Part shown: in pieces, positions 10,568 through 19,955 of the stretch | Numbering within the stretch: position 1 is the first letter of the stretch | Layout of the letters: the number at the start of each line of letters is the position of its first letter | Origin: Spongilla lacustris | Lineage: Eukaryota > Porifera > Demospongiae > Spongillida > Spongillidae | Assembly (NCBI GenBank): GCA_949361645.1 | Contig: OX442415.1 | Location: 15,438,331 to 15,502,330 of the forward strand | DNA: 64,000 nucleotides | Direction of reading: 5' to 3' | Notes under the pieces: model-generated | What the model saw: only the letters and a program-made list of their open reading frames with translations | Told to the model about the DNA's origin: nothing | The model's database searches: none | Translations under genes and position numbers: made by a program

Positions 10568-11420
10568 TGGTGCTGTCCTTCTGAAGTAGTGCCTTCCAAG
10601 GTGCTATACTAGTGAAGTAGTGTTTTGGTGCTTATTGTGTAGTACTATGGTGCTGCACTTATCAAGTAGTGATATTGTGCAGTGCTAAGCAATGCTACGA
10701 TGCTGTGTTTGTGAAGCATGTGAAGTAGTGCTATGTATGGTGTTGTGCATGTGAAGTAGTGCCATCCCTGTTATGGTGCTGAAGTAGTGCTATGGTGCTG
10801 ATTGGTTAGTACTATGGTGCTGATTGTGTAGTGCTGTGGTGCCATGGTATGTGCTATGCTTGTGAAGTACAGTGTAGTGGTGCTATGGTGCTGATTGTGT
10901 AGTGCTAGGGTGTTGATTGTGTAGTGCTATGGTGCTGATTGTGTAATGCTATGTGTAGTGTTATGGTGCTGATTGTGTAGTGTTATGGTGCTGATTGTGT
11001 AGTGTTATGGTGCTGATTGTGTAGTGTTATGGTGCTGATTGTGTAGTGCTATGGTGCTGATTTTGTAGTGCAGTGCATGTGAAGTAGTGCTATAGTGTTG
11101 TGCATGTGAAGTAGTGCCATCCCTGTTATGGTGCTGAAGTAGTGCCATGGGTGAAGTATGTGTGCTGATTGTGTAGTGCTATGGTGCCATAGTATGTGCT
11201 ATGGTGCTGATTGTGTAGTGCTATGCTTGTGAAGTACAGTGTAGTGGTGCTATGGTGCTGATTGTGCAGTACTATGGTGCTGATATGGTGCTGATTGTGT
11301 AGTGGTATGATGCAGTGCTTGTGAAGAGTGCTATGGTGCCATAGTGCTATGGTGCAGTCCCTGTGATGTTGTGCTATGGTGCTGTGCCTGTGAAGTAGTG
11401 CTATGGTGCTTGTGAAGTGC
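10568..11420 (+). repeat. 22-bp minisatellite array 1
   Basis: The unit GCTGATTGTGTAGTGCTATG + GT is interspersed with a longer variant, GTGAAGTAGTGCTATGGTGC. Stop codons are sparse on the minus strand, giving His/Ser/Thr-rich by-product frames (for example 11126-11500). Higher-order structure is visible: blocks containing GAAGTAGTGCCATCCCTGTT recur about every 350 bp. Confidence 0.9.
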
Positions 11421-11510
11421 TTTTTTAAATAACATACATGTTCAAGCTGGGAAATATGTTGGTGTACATGTATTTGTATTTGAATGTGAACACTTACCAT
11501 TTAGCTGGTA

Positions 11511-11665
11511 TGTGAACACTATTATTATTCAGTCTATGTAAACTTTCCAGTGGCCCAGTCCTGCCATAATCTGTAGTGATAGGTTAACAATAATATTCAC
11601 TGCCACCATATGCGAGGCTTCCAAAGCTGCTTCTGTGAAGGATTGATCTTGTACTGTGTGAGCTC
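11511..11665 (+). repeat. Dispersed direct repeat, copy 1
   Basis: TGTGAACAC, then AGTCTATGTAAACTTTCCAG through TGCCATAATCTGTAGTGATA and AGGCTTCCAAAGC, is repeated in the same orientation at 16450-16615. Both copies sit beside foldback or array DNA. No coding pattern is convincing. Confidence 0.85.
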
Positions 11666-11699
11666 TTTTTTTGCACCCCCCAACTTTATATACCTTCCT

Positions 11700-12057
11700 A
11701 CGCACCTGATAGTGCCTTGGTGCTATGCTTATGAAGTAGTGCTATGGTGCTTGCTATGGTGCTGTTTTATCAAGAAGTGCTATTTTGCAGTGCTATTGTT
11801 GCAGTGCCTGTGAAGCAGTGCTATGATGTAAGTGCCTGTTAAGTTGTGCTATGGTGCAGTGCTTGTGAAGTAGTGCTATGGTGCAGTGCCTGTTAAGTTG
11901 TGCTATGGTGCAGTGCTTGTGAAGTAGTGCTATGGTGCTGTGCCTGTGAAAAAGCACTTCACAGGCACAGCACCATAGCACTACTTCACAAACACTGCAC
12001 CATAGCACTACTTCACAAACACTGCACCATAGCACTACTTTACAAGTACTGCACTAT
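11700..12057. repeat. 22-bp minisatellite array 2 with internal inversion
   Basis: The plus-oriented units (GTGCTATGGTGC...) stop at about 11950 in GTGCCTGTGAA. After a 6-nt loop (AAAGCA) the array continues in exact reverse complement (CTTCACAGGCAC, AGCACCATAGCAC). The switch point is a perfect hairpin, so the array is a head-to-head palindrome. Confidence 0.9.
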
Positions 12058-12437
12058 TGAGAGTTACGGCAGTTACTCTCATATAGGGTTTGTGCCGTAT
12101 CATGAATATCATTTTTAAAAACGCTTCGCGCGTATAACTCACGAACCGAGAAACGGATAGTGTAGCTGTTTATTGCTATCGATCCACAATGGAAAGACGA
12201 TCATTTTCATGTTTTGTTCGAGTCGCAAAAACGTTTACTCTAAGAGAACAAAAAAGCTCGTAGTTCTCGTTCCCAGACCGTAATTTGTCCATAGTCGTCG
12301 TCGTCTTTATGGGTGAGTATAACTCGAGTTAAAGAGCGCCAGGTACACCAAAAATCGTAGAATTTACTTACCGTCTGCCCCTTGAGGTCAGATATACATT
12401 TTTGGTATGAAGCAATAATTACGTCCGAGTACCATTT

Positions 12438-12540
12438 AGTCTCGTACCCAGACCCTAGTACGTCACTGCTGCGGATGGATTACATCACCGCTACGCTAGA
12501 ACTAGGGTCTGGAAAAGTGAGTGCAAAAAGTTGGTGACAG
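12438..12540 (+). mobile_element. MITE with GTCTCGTACCCAGACC end, copy 1
   Basis: The copy begins TAGTCTCGTACCCAGACCCT and runs through CACCGCTACGCTAGAACTAG to AAGTTGGTGACAG. The internal CCAGACCCTAG/CTAGGGTCTGG pair is an inverted repeat. A reverse-complement copy lies at 12964-13065. Both are preceded or followed by related direct-repeat DNA (CTGCCCCTTGA...GTCCGAGTACCA at 12377-12434 and 13119-13160), which suggests a duplicated insertion site. Confidence 0.75.
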
Positions 12541-12635
12541 ATGGAATGTTAATTGTTTGTACAAGAGATAGGCAACTAGACCGCAATAGTATTCATATAT
12601 TAATGTTTTAATGGTTATGGCGTCTTAACAATGCT

Positions 12636-12870
12636 TCAGGGCTTAGAGATACCAACGGCGAAACGCAAAGTACAATAGAAGACCGAGGTGTTCTCTTTCG
12701 ACGATAGTCGATCGCGAACACGAAAGGCAGCTAGGCATAGCACAACGTTTTCCCGTACCCCCGTTGGCAAAATAACGAAACAGTCATGGCCTCGAACACA
12801 GTTGTGAATAGCCTCTTTCTGTTTGTCACTCACTCTCAGTTCATTCATCTGTACAAGCATAATCCATTTT
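12636..12870 (-). pseudogene. RecQ-like DNA helicase fragment, frameshifted
   Basis: The minus frame has a KQKEAIHNCVRGHDCFVILPTG segment. This is the Q-motif-like KQ-x-x-AI and motif I start of a RecQ-type ATP-dependent helicase. At the Walker A loop an extra base shifts the frame: the open frame continues as VRENVVLCLAAFRV, while the neighbouring frame holds the expected glycine-lysine-threonine and LCYA. A stop follows in that frame, so both readings are broken. Only about 75 codons of the first helicase domain remain. RecQ-like fragments are often mobilised in invertebrate repeats. The fragment sits between two inverted MITE copies. Confidence 0.6.
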
Positions 12871-12963
12871 GTTATCCAAATCTATTACATGTACTACTTG
12901 TTGACTTAGCAACATTCCAGCGGGCTGCGGTCAATTAAAAAGTTCTGGAATTCCAGAACTTTT

Positions 12964-13065
12964 GTCACCGACTTTTTGCAGTCACTTTCCCAGACCCTAG
13001 TTTTAGCGTAGCGGTGATGTAATCCATCCGCAGCTGTGACGTACTAGGGTCTGGGTACGAGACTA
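12964..13065 (-). mobile_element. MITE with GTCTCGTACCCAGACC end, copy 2 (inverted)
   Basis: This is the reverse complement of 12438-12540 with about five differences, running from GTCACCGACTTTTTGCA to CTAGGGTCTGGGTACGAGAC. With copy 1 it brackets the RecQ-like fragment. The pair could act as composite ends or fold the intervening 420 bp into a loop. Confidence 0.75.
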
Positions 13066-13313
13066 AGTACCATTAGGAGCAGTTTTAGACAATGCCAACT
13101 ACGCCAATACCTATCCACTGCCCCTTGATATACATATTTGGCATAAAGCGTCCGAGTACCAAACACAAGCGTTCCCATGACAATACCCATACGCATAATT
13201 AGAATTTTAATTATGGTATTACTTCACTAGCGTTGTTAAAATGCCTTCACGGAAACGAAAGAGGAAGGCTAAGCGACGAGAGGAATACCTCCTAAATCAA
13301 GACGACGAGTTGG

Positions 13314-14103
13314 CAGTGTTGCCGCGATATATCGCGAAAGGCGATATATCGCGATTAAATGTTTATATCGCGAAAGGCGATATATCGCGATTAAATGTTT
13401 ATATCGCGAAAGGCGATATATCGCGATTAATCTTTAGTCATATCGCGAAATAAACGTGTACGGACGTAAGCAAAGATATACAGAAATAAAATTTAGAAAC
13501 GTGCAGATAGTAAGCATACATTTAGATATATCAATGAAAATAATTTACTGTTACAGTTAAATCAGTTCGATTTGAATTTTGCCTTAGAAATATACATTTG
13601 CCAATGCAGCCTGCAAGATGCCATGCCCCCACGGGCGCAACCTTTTCTTCTTAAGGAAAATACCTAAGCAAAAATGCACAAGTACTTGCTTGCTGGTTTA
13701 GCATTTGGTAGGGACGTATATGACTCATGATTCCTCCACCACAAAACATGGATCATATTTTATGAAATTGATTTCTGCTGACAGGCTTCTTGGGAACATT
13801 GCGCAAGCTATCATGTAGCTAAAAAAAAACAATTGATTTTTTTTGTGCCATCCAAAGCCTCCCATACGGCAGTTTTGAAGGCTTTGTGATCAACGCTCAT
13901 GAAATCGTCTGTGGTAGCAAGTACATTTAGCGTAAGTACACGCGTGGTAACCATAACTATTCACCCCAACGTTTAATAACCAAGCGATAATTGATCATGA
14001 ATAATTTAATATATCGCGATATTTATATCGCGATTAAATGCTCATATCGCGATATATCGCGATATAGACGATTAAGGATGACGGTTATTTCGCGGCAACA
14101 CTG
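13314..14103 (+). mobile_element. hAT-type non-autonomous element, 790 bp
   Basis: The terminal inverted repeat is CAGTGTTGCCGCGA (13314-13327, with its complement ending at 14103). It is flanked by a perfect 8-bp target duplication, CGAGTTGG (13306-13313 and 14104-14111). CAGTG fits the hAT terminal consensus YARNG, and 8-bp duplications are typical of hAT. Subterminal regions are packed with TATCGCGATA palindromes. On the left they form a 36-bp unit repeated about three times (13325-13440), which encodes a spurious 12-residue repeat. No transposase was seen. Confidence 0.9.
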
Positions 14104-14173
14104 CGAGTTGGAGTCCTCCAGAATTCGATACGATGCTGATGCGGAACAAAGGTGGGCGTCTGCTCGTGACATG

Positions 14174-14960
14174 CAGTGGCGTAGGAACTGTAGCGGCCGT
14201 ATGGCCGCTACACTTTTTCTGTGGATTTTATTTTTAAAAATTTTTTTTCCAATGATTGCCATGTAGTATTAACAGCTCATGTTACTATGCATACATGTAT
14301 GTACAACAGCCGCTCGAGGGTCTGGGGTATATCTTATACAAGGTAGAGCATACATTTTTGCGATCGAACAGGAACTATAGCTTTGATTAATATCAGTTGA
14401 AAAGTTGCTATATTGCGCGCTAGCAAATCGATCGACGTGCTAGCTCGGACTGTGTTTGCAGCTGCCATGTTAAATAGCTGCGATGAGCGAATTCTGTTCA
14501 GGCTCAGCTACCGAAATTACAGCATCTAAGAGCTTACCTGCCACTATTCCTCACTAACTACGAGCATTTTTGTTTCGGCATATTTACAACCGTCGTATAC
14601 AGATCAGCTCAGTTTGATTGAAATAGTCGTAGAGAAGTAAATTTTAGAACGTATCTGTAAACCCATTGAAATATAGCCCTTTGATCACATAATTGCATTC
14701 TTTCATGAAAGATTCAAGTCTACAGTGTATAGCTGTTCATTAAAAGTGATCAAATTTCGTATGGATTTTGAACATAAAAGTTGCACATATAGCAAAGCTT
14801 CTGGGGCGGAGCCCCAGGCCCCAATGGGGGAGCTTACAGCGCTCCCCTAGCTGAGCGGGAGGGGGCACGGCCCCCTCCCGCACCCACCCCCTCTGTGCCC
14901 CTCCCATTTTTATTACGTACCCTAAGCCGCTACACTTTATAAGTCCTTCCTACGCCTCTG
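14174..14960 (+). mobile_element. Non-autonomous TIR element, 787 bp (CAGTGGCGTAGGAA)
   Basis: The ends CAGTGGCGTAGGAA and TTCCTACGCCTCTG pair with one mismatch and are followed inward by a second paired block around GTAGCGGC. ACATG (14169-14173 and 14961-14965) flanks both sides. The element carries the GGGGGAGCTTACAGC dispersed repeat near 14800-14930. It probably belongs to a hAT-like group, but a full 8-bp target duplication is not evident. No transposase frame was seen. Confidence 0.8.
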
Positions 14961-15310
14961 ACATGTACAGAGCAAATCTGGAGTCAAACCGAGCTTCCAA
15001 GAGGTGGTGACAGGAAAAAAATTCTGTTGCGGTGCAAGCTTCTAATATAAGAGGCGGCGTTATGAACTGAACTCAGACGAGAAACGAGCTTCTAAGAGAG
15101 AAAGATTGGCGCGCGAGTTTGGAACTAGAACAGCAGCAAATGTAACATTACTGTAAACATTGTGTTGCTAGGCAATAAACATGGGAATTACAACGGCTGG
15201 ATTTTATCATACAATCGTATTACTTCAACATTGTACTAGTTTGTACGGGTTGCAAAGTACATGTACACCTGTATACTAGTAGTCACTAATAAATAAAAAA
15301 ATGAATGAAA

Positions 15311-16437
15311 CAAGATATAAAAAATATTCTCTTTGAGAAAGTTAGCGGTATATAGGATTTGAAGGCATTGGTGGTGTAAAAAGGAAGGGAACAAGGGATT
15401 CAGTGGAGATACAATAATTGGGAAAGTTCACGAGAAAAGGGACCTAGCGTGTATTATAAAAAAGTATAATAAAAATGCATTACGTTTGATTTGCTATAAC
15501 TTCCGAACAGTTAATGCTATCAACTTCCTATTTTCAACACTTCATACTGCACCATTTCTCTATGGTAAAATACATTTTGGAGTCTTGAACTTGCTCCGTG
15601 TCAGTATTGCAACGTTCGATACCCCACTGGGTTTAAACCCGCCATAACTTTCGGTAGGAGTAATCAACTCGCTTCAAATTCGGTTTTTAGATAGAGAGGT
15701 CCTATACCTATCGATTTGTTCTGTTCGTTAATTTTTATGCCATCCATTACGGAGATACAGTTGAACAAACTACGTGCACGTTTTCCCGCTTGATTCGCGC
15801 TAATGTTATAATCCCCGCCTCCCCATACATTGAGCGGAACGCAATTTGCCCAAATCATTGGCGCGAATCGAGCGCGAAAATGGGCACGTAGTTTGTTCAA
15901 CTGTATCTCCGTAATGGATGGCATAAAAATCTACGAACAGAACAAATCGATAGGTATAGGACCTCTCTACCTAAAAACCGAATTTGAAGCGAATTGATTA
16001 CTCCTACCGAAAGTTATGGCGGGTTTGAACCCAGTGGGGTATCGAACGTTGCAATACTGACACGGAGCAAGTGCAAGACTCCAAAATGTATTCTACCATA
16101 GAGAAATGGTGCAGTATGAAGTGTTGAAAATAGGAAGTTGATAGCGTTAACTGTTCGGACGTTATATGCAAATCAAACGTAATGCATTTTTATTATACTT
16201 TTTTATAATACACGCTAGGTCCCTTTTCTCGTAAACTTTCCCAATTATTCTTATATTTAACAACATAATTGTACTCATAATAGCACTGTATAGAACGTCA
16301 TTACAATTATGTTGCTAAATATAGGAATAATTATTGTATCTCCACTGAATCCCTTGTTCCTTTCCTTTTTTACACCACCAATGCCTTCAAATCCTATATA
16401 CCACTAACTTTCTCAAAGAGAATGTTTTTATATCTTG
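15311..16437. mobile_element. Large foldback element, arms about 0.5 kb
   Basis: The sequence from CAAGATATAAAAAATATTCT at 15311 to 15805 is mirrored by 15856-16437, ending TTTTTATATCTTG, with only scattered mismatches around a loop of about 50 bp (15806-15855). The core beside the loop (CGTTAATTTTTATGCCATCC, GGAGATACAGTTGAACAAAC, CCCGCTTGATTCGCGC) is shared with the foldback at 34201 and the half copy at 21541. The outer arm is shared with the small foldback at 22656, so two foldback families share modules. The right arm contains a nested insertion at 16250. There is no credible ORF; 15664-15924 is a shadow of the palindrome. Confidence 0.92.
16250..16328. mobile_element. 79-bp MITE nested in a foldback arm
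   Basis: Inverted ends TTATATTTAACAACATAATT and AATTATGTTGCTAAATATA enclose about 35 bp and are flanked by AATTATT on both sides (16243-16249 and 16329-16335). The opposite arm of the enclosing palindrome is uninterrupted at this place, so the empty site is visible in the same molecule. Confidence 0.85.
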
Positions 16438-16449
16438 CAAGAAATTGGT

Positions 16450-16615
16450 TGTGAACACAGTCTATGTAAACTTTCCAGTGGCCCAGACCTGCCATAATCT
16501 GTAGTGATAGGCTAGCAATAATTTCACTGCCACCATATGTAAGGCTTCCAAAGCTTCTACCCCTGTGAAGCCTGGACTTAAAAAAAAAATCTCAAAACTG
16601 CTTTTGTACTATATG
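16450..16615 (+). repeat. Dispersed direct repeat, copy 2
   Basis: This is the second copy of the sequence at 11511-11665 in the same orientation, with small indels around AGGCTTCCAAAGC. It starts 13 bp beyond the end of the foldback element. Confidence 0.85.
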
Positions 16616-17539
16616 AGCTACTATACAAATATTCAGAGTATGTTGCTCAGCTCCCTAGATGAAATAGGGGCCATGTATGAGGGGCACCACTTAGAATTTG
16701 CAAACACACACACGTACAGACACACACATATATGCAGGCACATATACACACACAATCACAGATGCACAACACACACAAGCAATCAAAGCAATCACTAATG
16801 TACATCAGGGTTGGCAGTCCGGGTAAGGATAGCTTTTCGAATTTAGAGGTGGTGGCAAGAGGTGAGGCAAGATTATAGCTGGTGCCTCCGTATCTTAGGC
16901 TTCACACACAGAGTACAAGGTGTCATTGGCAGTATGTAATGACCTGGGCACCCTCGCTTCCAATAGTGCTAGGGGGTTAAATGAAGAGGTGAGAAGTGAT
17001 GGGCAAGTCTAGAGCCATTGCCTTTCCCATGTACCAGTTGGATAACAGCTTTGGCAAGTTTTGGAGTGGTCAGGAGACATAGCTCCACTGAGGTGGTAAC
17101 TATAGCTGCATGATGGCCGAGGTGGTCATAGCTTGCCTTAAAGAACATCTATTGTTTCCATCAGAGTCACCTTGACCATATTTCCCATGCAGCCATTAAG
17201 TGGTGACTTGGCCTGCATGGCCTCAGTTCAAGGTGCACCTCGTGCCATGGAAGCTACATGTGTGTATTGCTTGGGCATTGCACCCCATTAAAAGGGGGCT
17301 GTAAACTATACATGAACATTAATTAAAGGTGTAGTACACTTTCAAAAAGGAAGATTTCAAGGAGCATCAGATGTGTACATGAGTCACAAGCCCATTCCCA
17401 ATTAACATGAGGATGGGTGGTGCACTGCAAACTGTTGTCTTTTCAAATGAGGATTAAGGGCTAACCTCCTATAGCAATTACCAATACTCCTGAAACAAAA
17501 TGGGTAACAAGTTGTCTTTGATCTGTAGTAGCCCACCAT
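16616..17539. other. No gene seen; CA-rich stretch and unclassified sequence
   Basis: A degenerate (CA)n tract lies at about 16703-16790. Between 16800 and 17330 the sequence is GC-richer and has a TGGCCGAGGTGGTCATAGC motif near 17111 that looks like a Pol III A-box, and AGTTCAAGGTGC near 17225 that weakly looks like a B-box. The spacing of more than 100 bp is too long for a tRNA. A degenerate tRNA-derived SINE is possible. Confidence 0.3.
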
Positions 17540-18084
17540 AAAAAGCACTATTTCACAAGCACAGCACTATACAAGCACTTCTTAACAGGTGCTGCACAAT
17601 AGCACTACTTCACAGGCACAACACCATAGCACTACTTCACAGGCATTGCACCATAGCTCTACTTCATAAATTCAGCACCATAGCATTGCACTATTAGCAC
17701 CATAGTAGTATACAATCAGCACCATAGCACTACACAATCAGCACCATAGCACTACACAATCAGCACCATAGCACTACACAATCAGCACTATAGCACTACA
17801 AATCAGAACCATAGTACTAACCAACAGCACCATAGCACTACAAATCAGAACCATAGTACTAACCAATCAGCACCATAGCACTACATCAGCACTAAACAGG
17901 GATGGCACTACTTCACATGCACAACACTGTAGCACTACTTCACATGCTTCACAAACACAGCACCAAAGCATTGCACAATAGCACTACTTGATAAACACAG
18001 CCCATACATGTAGCACTACACAATAAGCACCACAACACCACTTCACAAGCATAGCACCATAGCACTACTTCAGAAGCACAGAGC
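17540..18084 (-). repeat. 22-bp minisatellite array 3 (minus orientation)
   Basis: The reverse-complement unit AGCACCATAGCACTACACAATC is repeated, with the CACTTCACA[AG]GCAC variant at both ends, mirroring array 1. It joins directly to the minus-oriented head module at 18085. Confidence 0.9.
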
Positions 18085-18326
18085 CACCATCAGGTGTGTA
18101 GGAAGGTATTTAAAGGTGGGGGGTACAATAAATAAGTGTGTCTATAGGCTGAGGACCTGACTCAGAAATTTTAGGATGTCATATAGCACTTCCCCCCCCC
18201 CCCACTCCCCTCTCCGTGTGTACTTTTAAACATCATACAGAATAAAGGTGAGGGGGGGAGGGGGGCAATGCCCCTCTACAAGAATAAAATGGAGGCAATG
18301 GCCCACATGGCCCTTTCTTCCTCACA
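18085..18326 (-). repeat. Composite repeat head module, minus copy 1
   Basis: It starts at CAGGTGTGTAGGAAGG, passes through GTGTCTATAGGCTGAGGACC and a C-run, and ends near GGCAATGGCCCACATGGCCC. This is the long version of the head module at 10392-10567, read in reverse. A T-rich to C-rich segment (18180-18320) is present here and at 19100-19220 but shorter in the other copies. Confidence 0.8.
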
Positions 18327-18876
18327 CAAGCAATGCACCATAGCATAATTTCACAGCCACTGTGTCAAGCACTCCTTCACAGTCACTGCACCATAGCACT
18401 ACTTCGCAAGTATAGCACCATCAGGCGTGTAGGAAGGTGGGGGGTGCATATAAATGAGCATGTCTATAGGCCGAGGGGGGAGGGGGGAGGGGGGAGGGGG
18501 AGGGGGAAAGGATGGCGTGTAGCACCCCCCTCCATTTATATAACCCATAGCACTACGTCACAAACACTGCACCATAGCCCTACTTCATAAATGCAGCACC
18601 ATAGCATTACACTATTAGCATCACAGCACTACACAATCAGCACCATAGCACTACACAATCAGCACCATAGCACTACACAATCAGCACCATAGCACTAAAC
18701 AATCAGCACCACAGCACTACGCAATCAGCACCTTAGCACTACACAATCAGCACCATAGCACTACTTCACCCACGGCATTACTTCAGCACCATAACAGGGA
18801 TGGCACTACTTCACATGCACAACACCATAGCACTACTTCACATGCTTCACAAACACAGCACTATAGCATTGCTTAG
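18327..18876 (-). repeat. Array 4 interrupted by head module copy 2
   Basis: Minus-oriented 22-bp units fill 18327-18416 and 18549-18876. Between them, 18417-18548 is a short head module (CAGGCGTGTAGGAAGGTGGG, TCTATAGGCCGAGG, polypurine G/A stretch, GGCGTGTAGCACCCCCC). That module is the closest reverse complement of 10440-10567. Confidence 0.85.
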
Positions 18877-19645
18877 TGTAGGATTATTACTGATTGTTAT
18901 CACGCGCACCGCACGTGAGTATACAATACATTATACCACACTGCACAATGTCACTACTTGATAAACGCAGCACCATAGCACTACAAAATAAGCACCACAG
19001 CAAGCATAGCACCATAGCACTACTTCAGAAGCACGGTGCCACCATCAGGTGTGTAGTAAGGTATTTAAAGGTGGGGGTAAAAATAAATGTGTCTATAGGT
19101 TGAGGACCTGACATAAATTTTAGGATGGTGTATAGATCGTACTGAATAAAGGTGAGGGGGGGAGGGGGGGGCAATGCCCCCCTATGACAATGAAATGAGG
19201 GCAATGGCCCCCATGGCCCTTGCTTCCTCGCACAAGCACTGCACCATAGCAGTACATCACAAGCACTGCACCATTGCACTTTCTTCACAAGCACTGCACC
19301 ATATCAATATGCAATCAGCACAATAGCACTACTTCACAAGCACAGAACGATGGCACTACTTCACTAGTACTGCACCACAGCACTACTTCACAAGCACAGA
19401 ACGATGGCACTACTTCACTAGTACTGCACCATAGCACTACGTCACACAGAGGCACTCTGCTTCATAAATGCAGCACCATAGCACTACACAATTAGCACCA
19501 TAGCACTACTTCACCCATGGCACTACTTCAGCACCATAATGGGTACTGCACAATACAACTACTTCACAAGCACAACACCATAGCACTACTTTACAAGCAC
19601 AGTAAAAGCACTTCTTATAACTGGCACTGCACCAAAGCACTAGTT
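18877..19645 (-). repeat. Array 5 with head module copy 3
   Basis: Units resume at 18936 after about 60 bp of unrelated sequence (GATTATTACTGATTGTTATC). The head module occupies 19036-19229, and further units run to about 19645 with a local 54-bp doublet (CACAGAACGATGGCACTACT twice, 19340-19445). Confidence 0.8.
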
Positions 19646-19955
19646 TGTGTTGCAAGCGTTGTGCAAAGAAGGCAGCAAGACCTATAGTAAATGTAGTATA
19701 CAGCAATCGTACTTGTCCCCGGAAAGCCTTTTCCTAAATGAATCAATCACCACCCTCCTGATATCTGCGATGTATTATAATGTGGCTATGAGTTAATCGA
19801 AGGCGTACGTATTAATACCGAGTTGGCACGAGAGTCCACGTGCATTGCACAATCGCCTCAATTACTTGTAAACTTTACTTCGCTTATCGCTAGTTGTAAA
19901 GTCAAAGCCAGCCGTAACGAGATTGTTTCCACTTTAATTTCCAGCAAGCAAAAGT
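19646..19955. other. No gene seen
   Basis: Unique-looking AT-rich sequence between the satellite block and the CACTA-like element. Confidence 0.5.

Larger units (their letters stand above)
13241..15153 (+). pseudogene. Basic repeat-containing ORF split by two DNA transposons
   Basis: The frame starts MPSRKRKRKAKRREEYLLNQ. It is interrupted at 13313 by a hAT-type element and again at 14173 by a CAGTGGCGTAGG element. Skipping each insertion together with one copy of its target duplication keeps the same frame open to a TGA at 15008-15010. A degenerate in-family stretch (YELNSDEKRASKRERLAREF) follows in another phase to about 15153. The pattern is a repeat of roughly 20 residues, [RE]-x-x-Y-x-[AL]-[ND]-x-x-x-E-x-x-R-A-S-[AK]-R, with a basic N-terminus. 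I associate such Arg/Tyr/Glu repeats with N-terminal regions of Helitron-like or other large transposon proteins in sponges and cnidarians, but cannot prove it. No catalytic domain remains. Confidence 0.6.

Noticed and set aside
10560..12060. Regular repeats that could suggest a CRISPR array or coding repeats
   Set aside because: Units are contiguous 22-bp tandem repeats without unique spacers, and no cas-like gene is present; this is a minisatellite in a eukaryote.
15664..15924. Minus-strand 86-codon frame within the foldback
   Set aside because: It spans the palindrome loop and appears only because the two arms mirror each other. The equivalent frame in the 34.2-kb foldback is shorter and differs.
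16800..17330. A possible tRNA gene or SINE promoter (A-box-like TGGCCGAGGTGG, B-box-like GTTCAAGG)
   Set aside because: The spacing is far too long for a tRNA, no cloverleaf can be drawn, and no 3' repeat tail was seen. It is kept only as a remark in the features.
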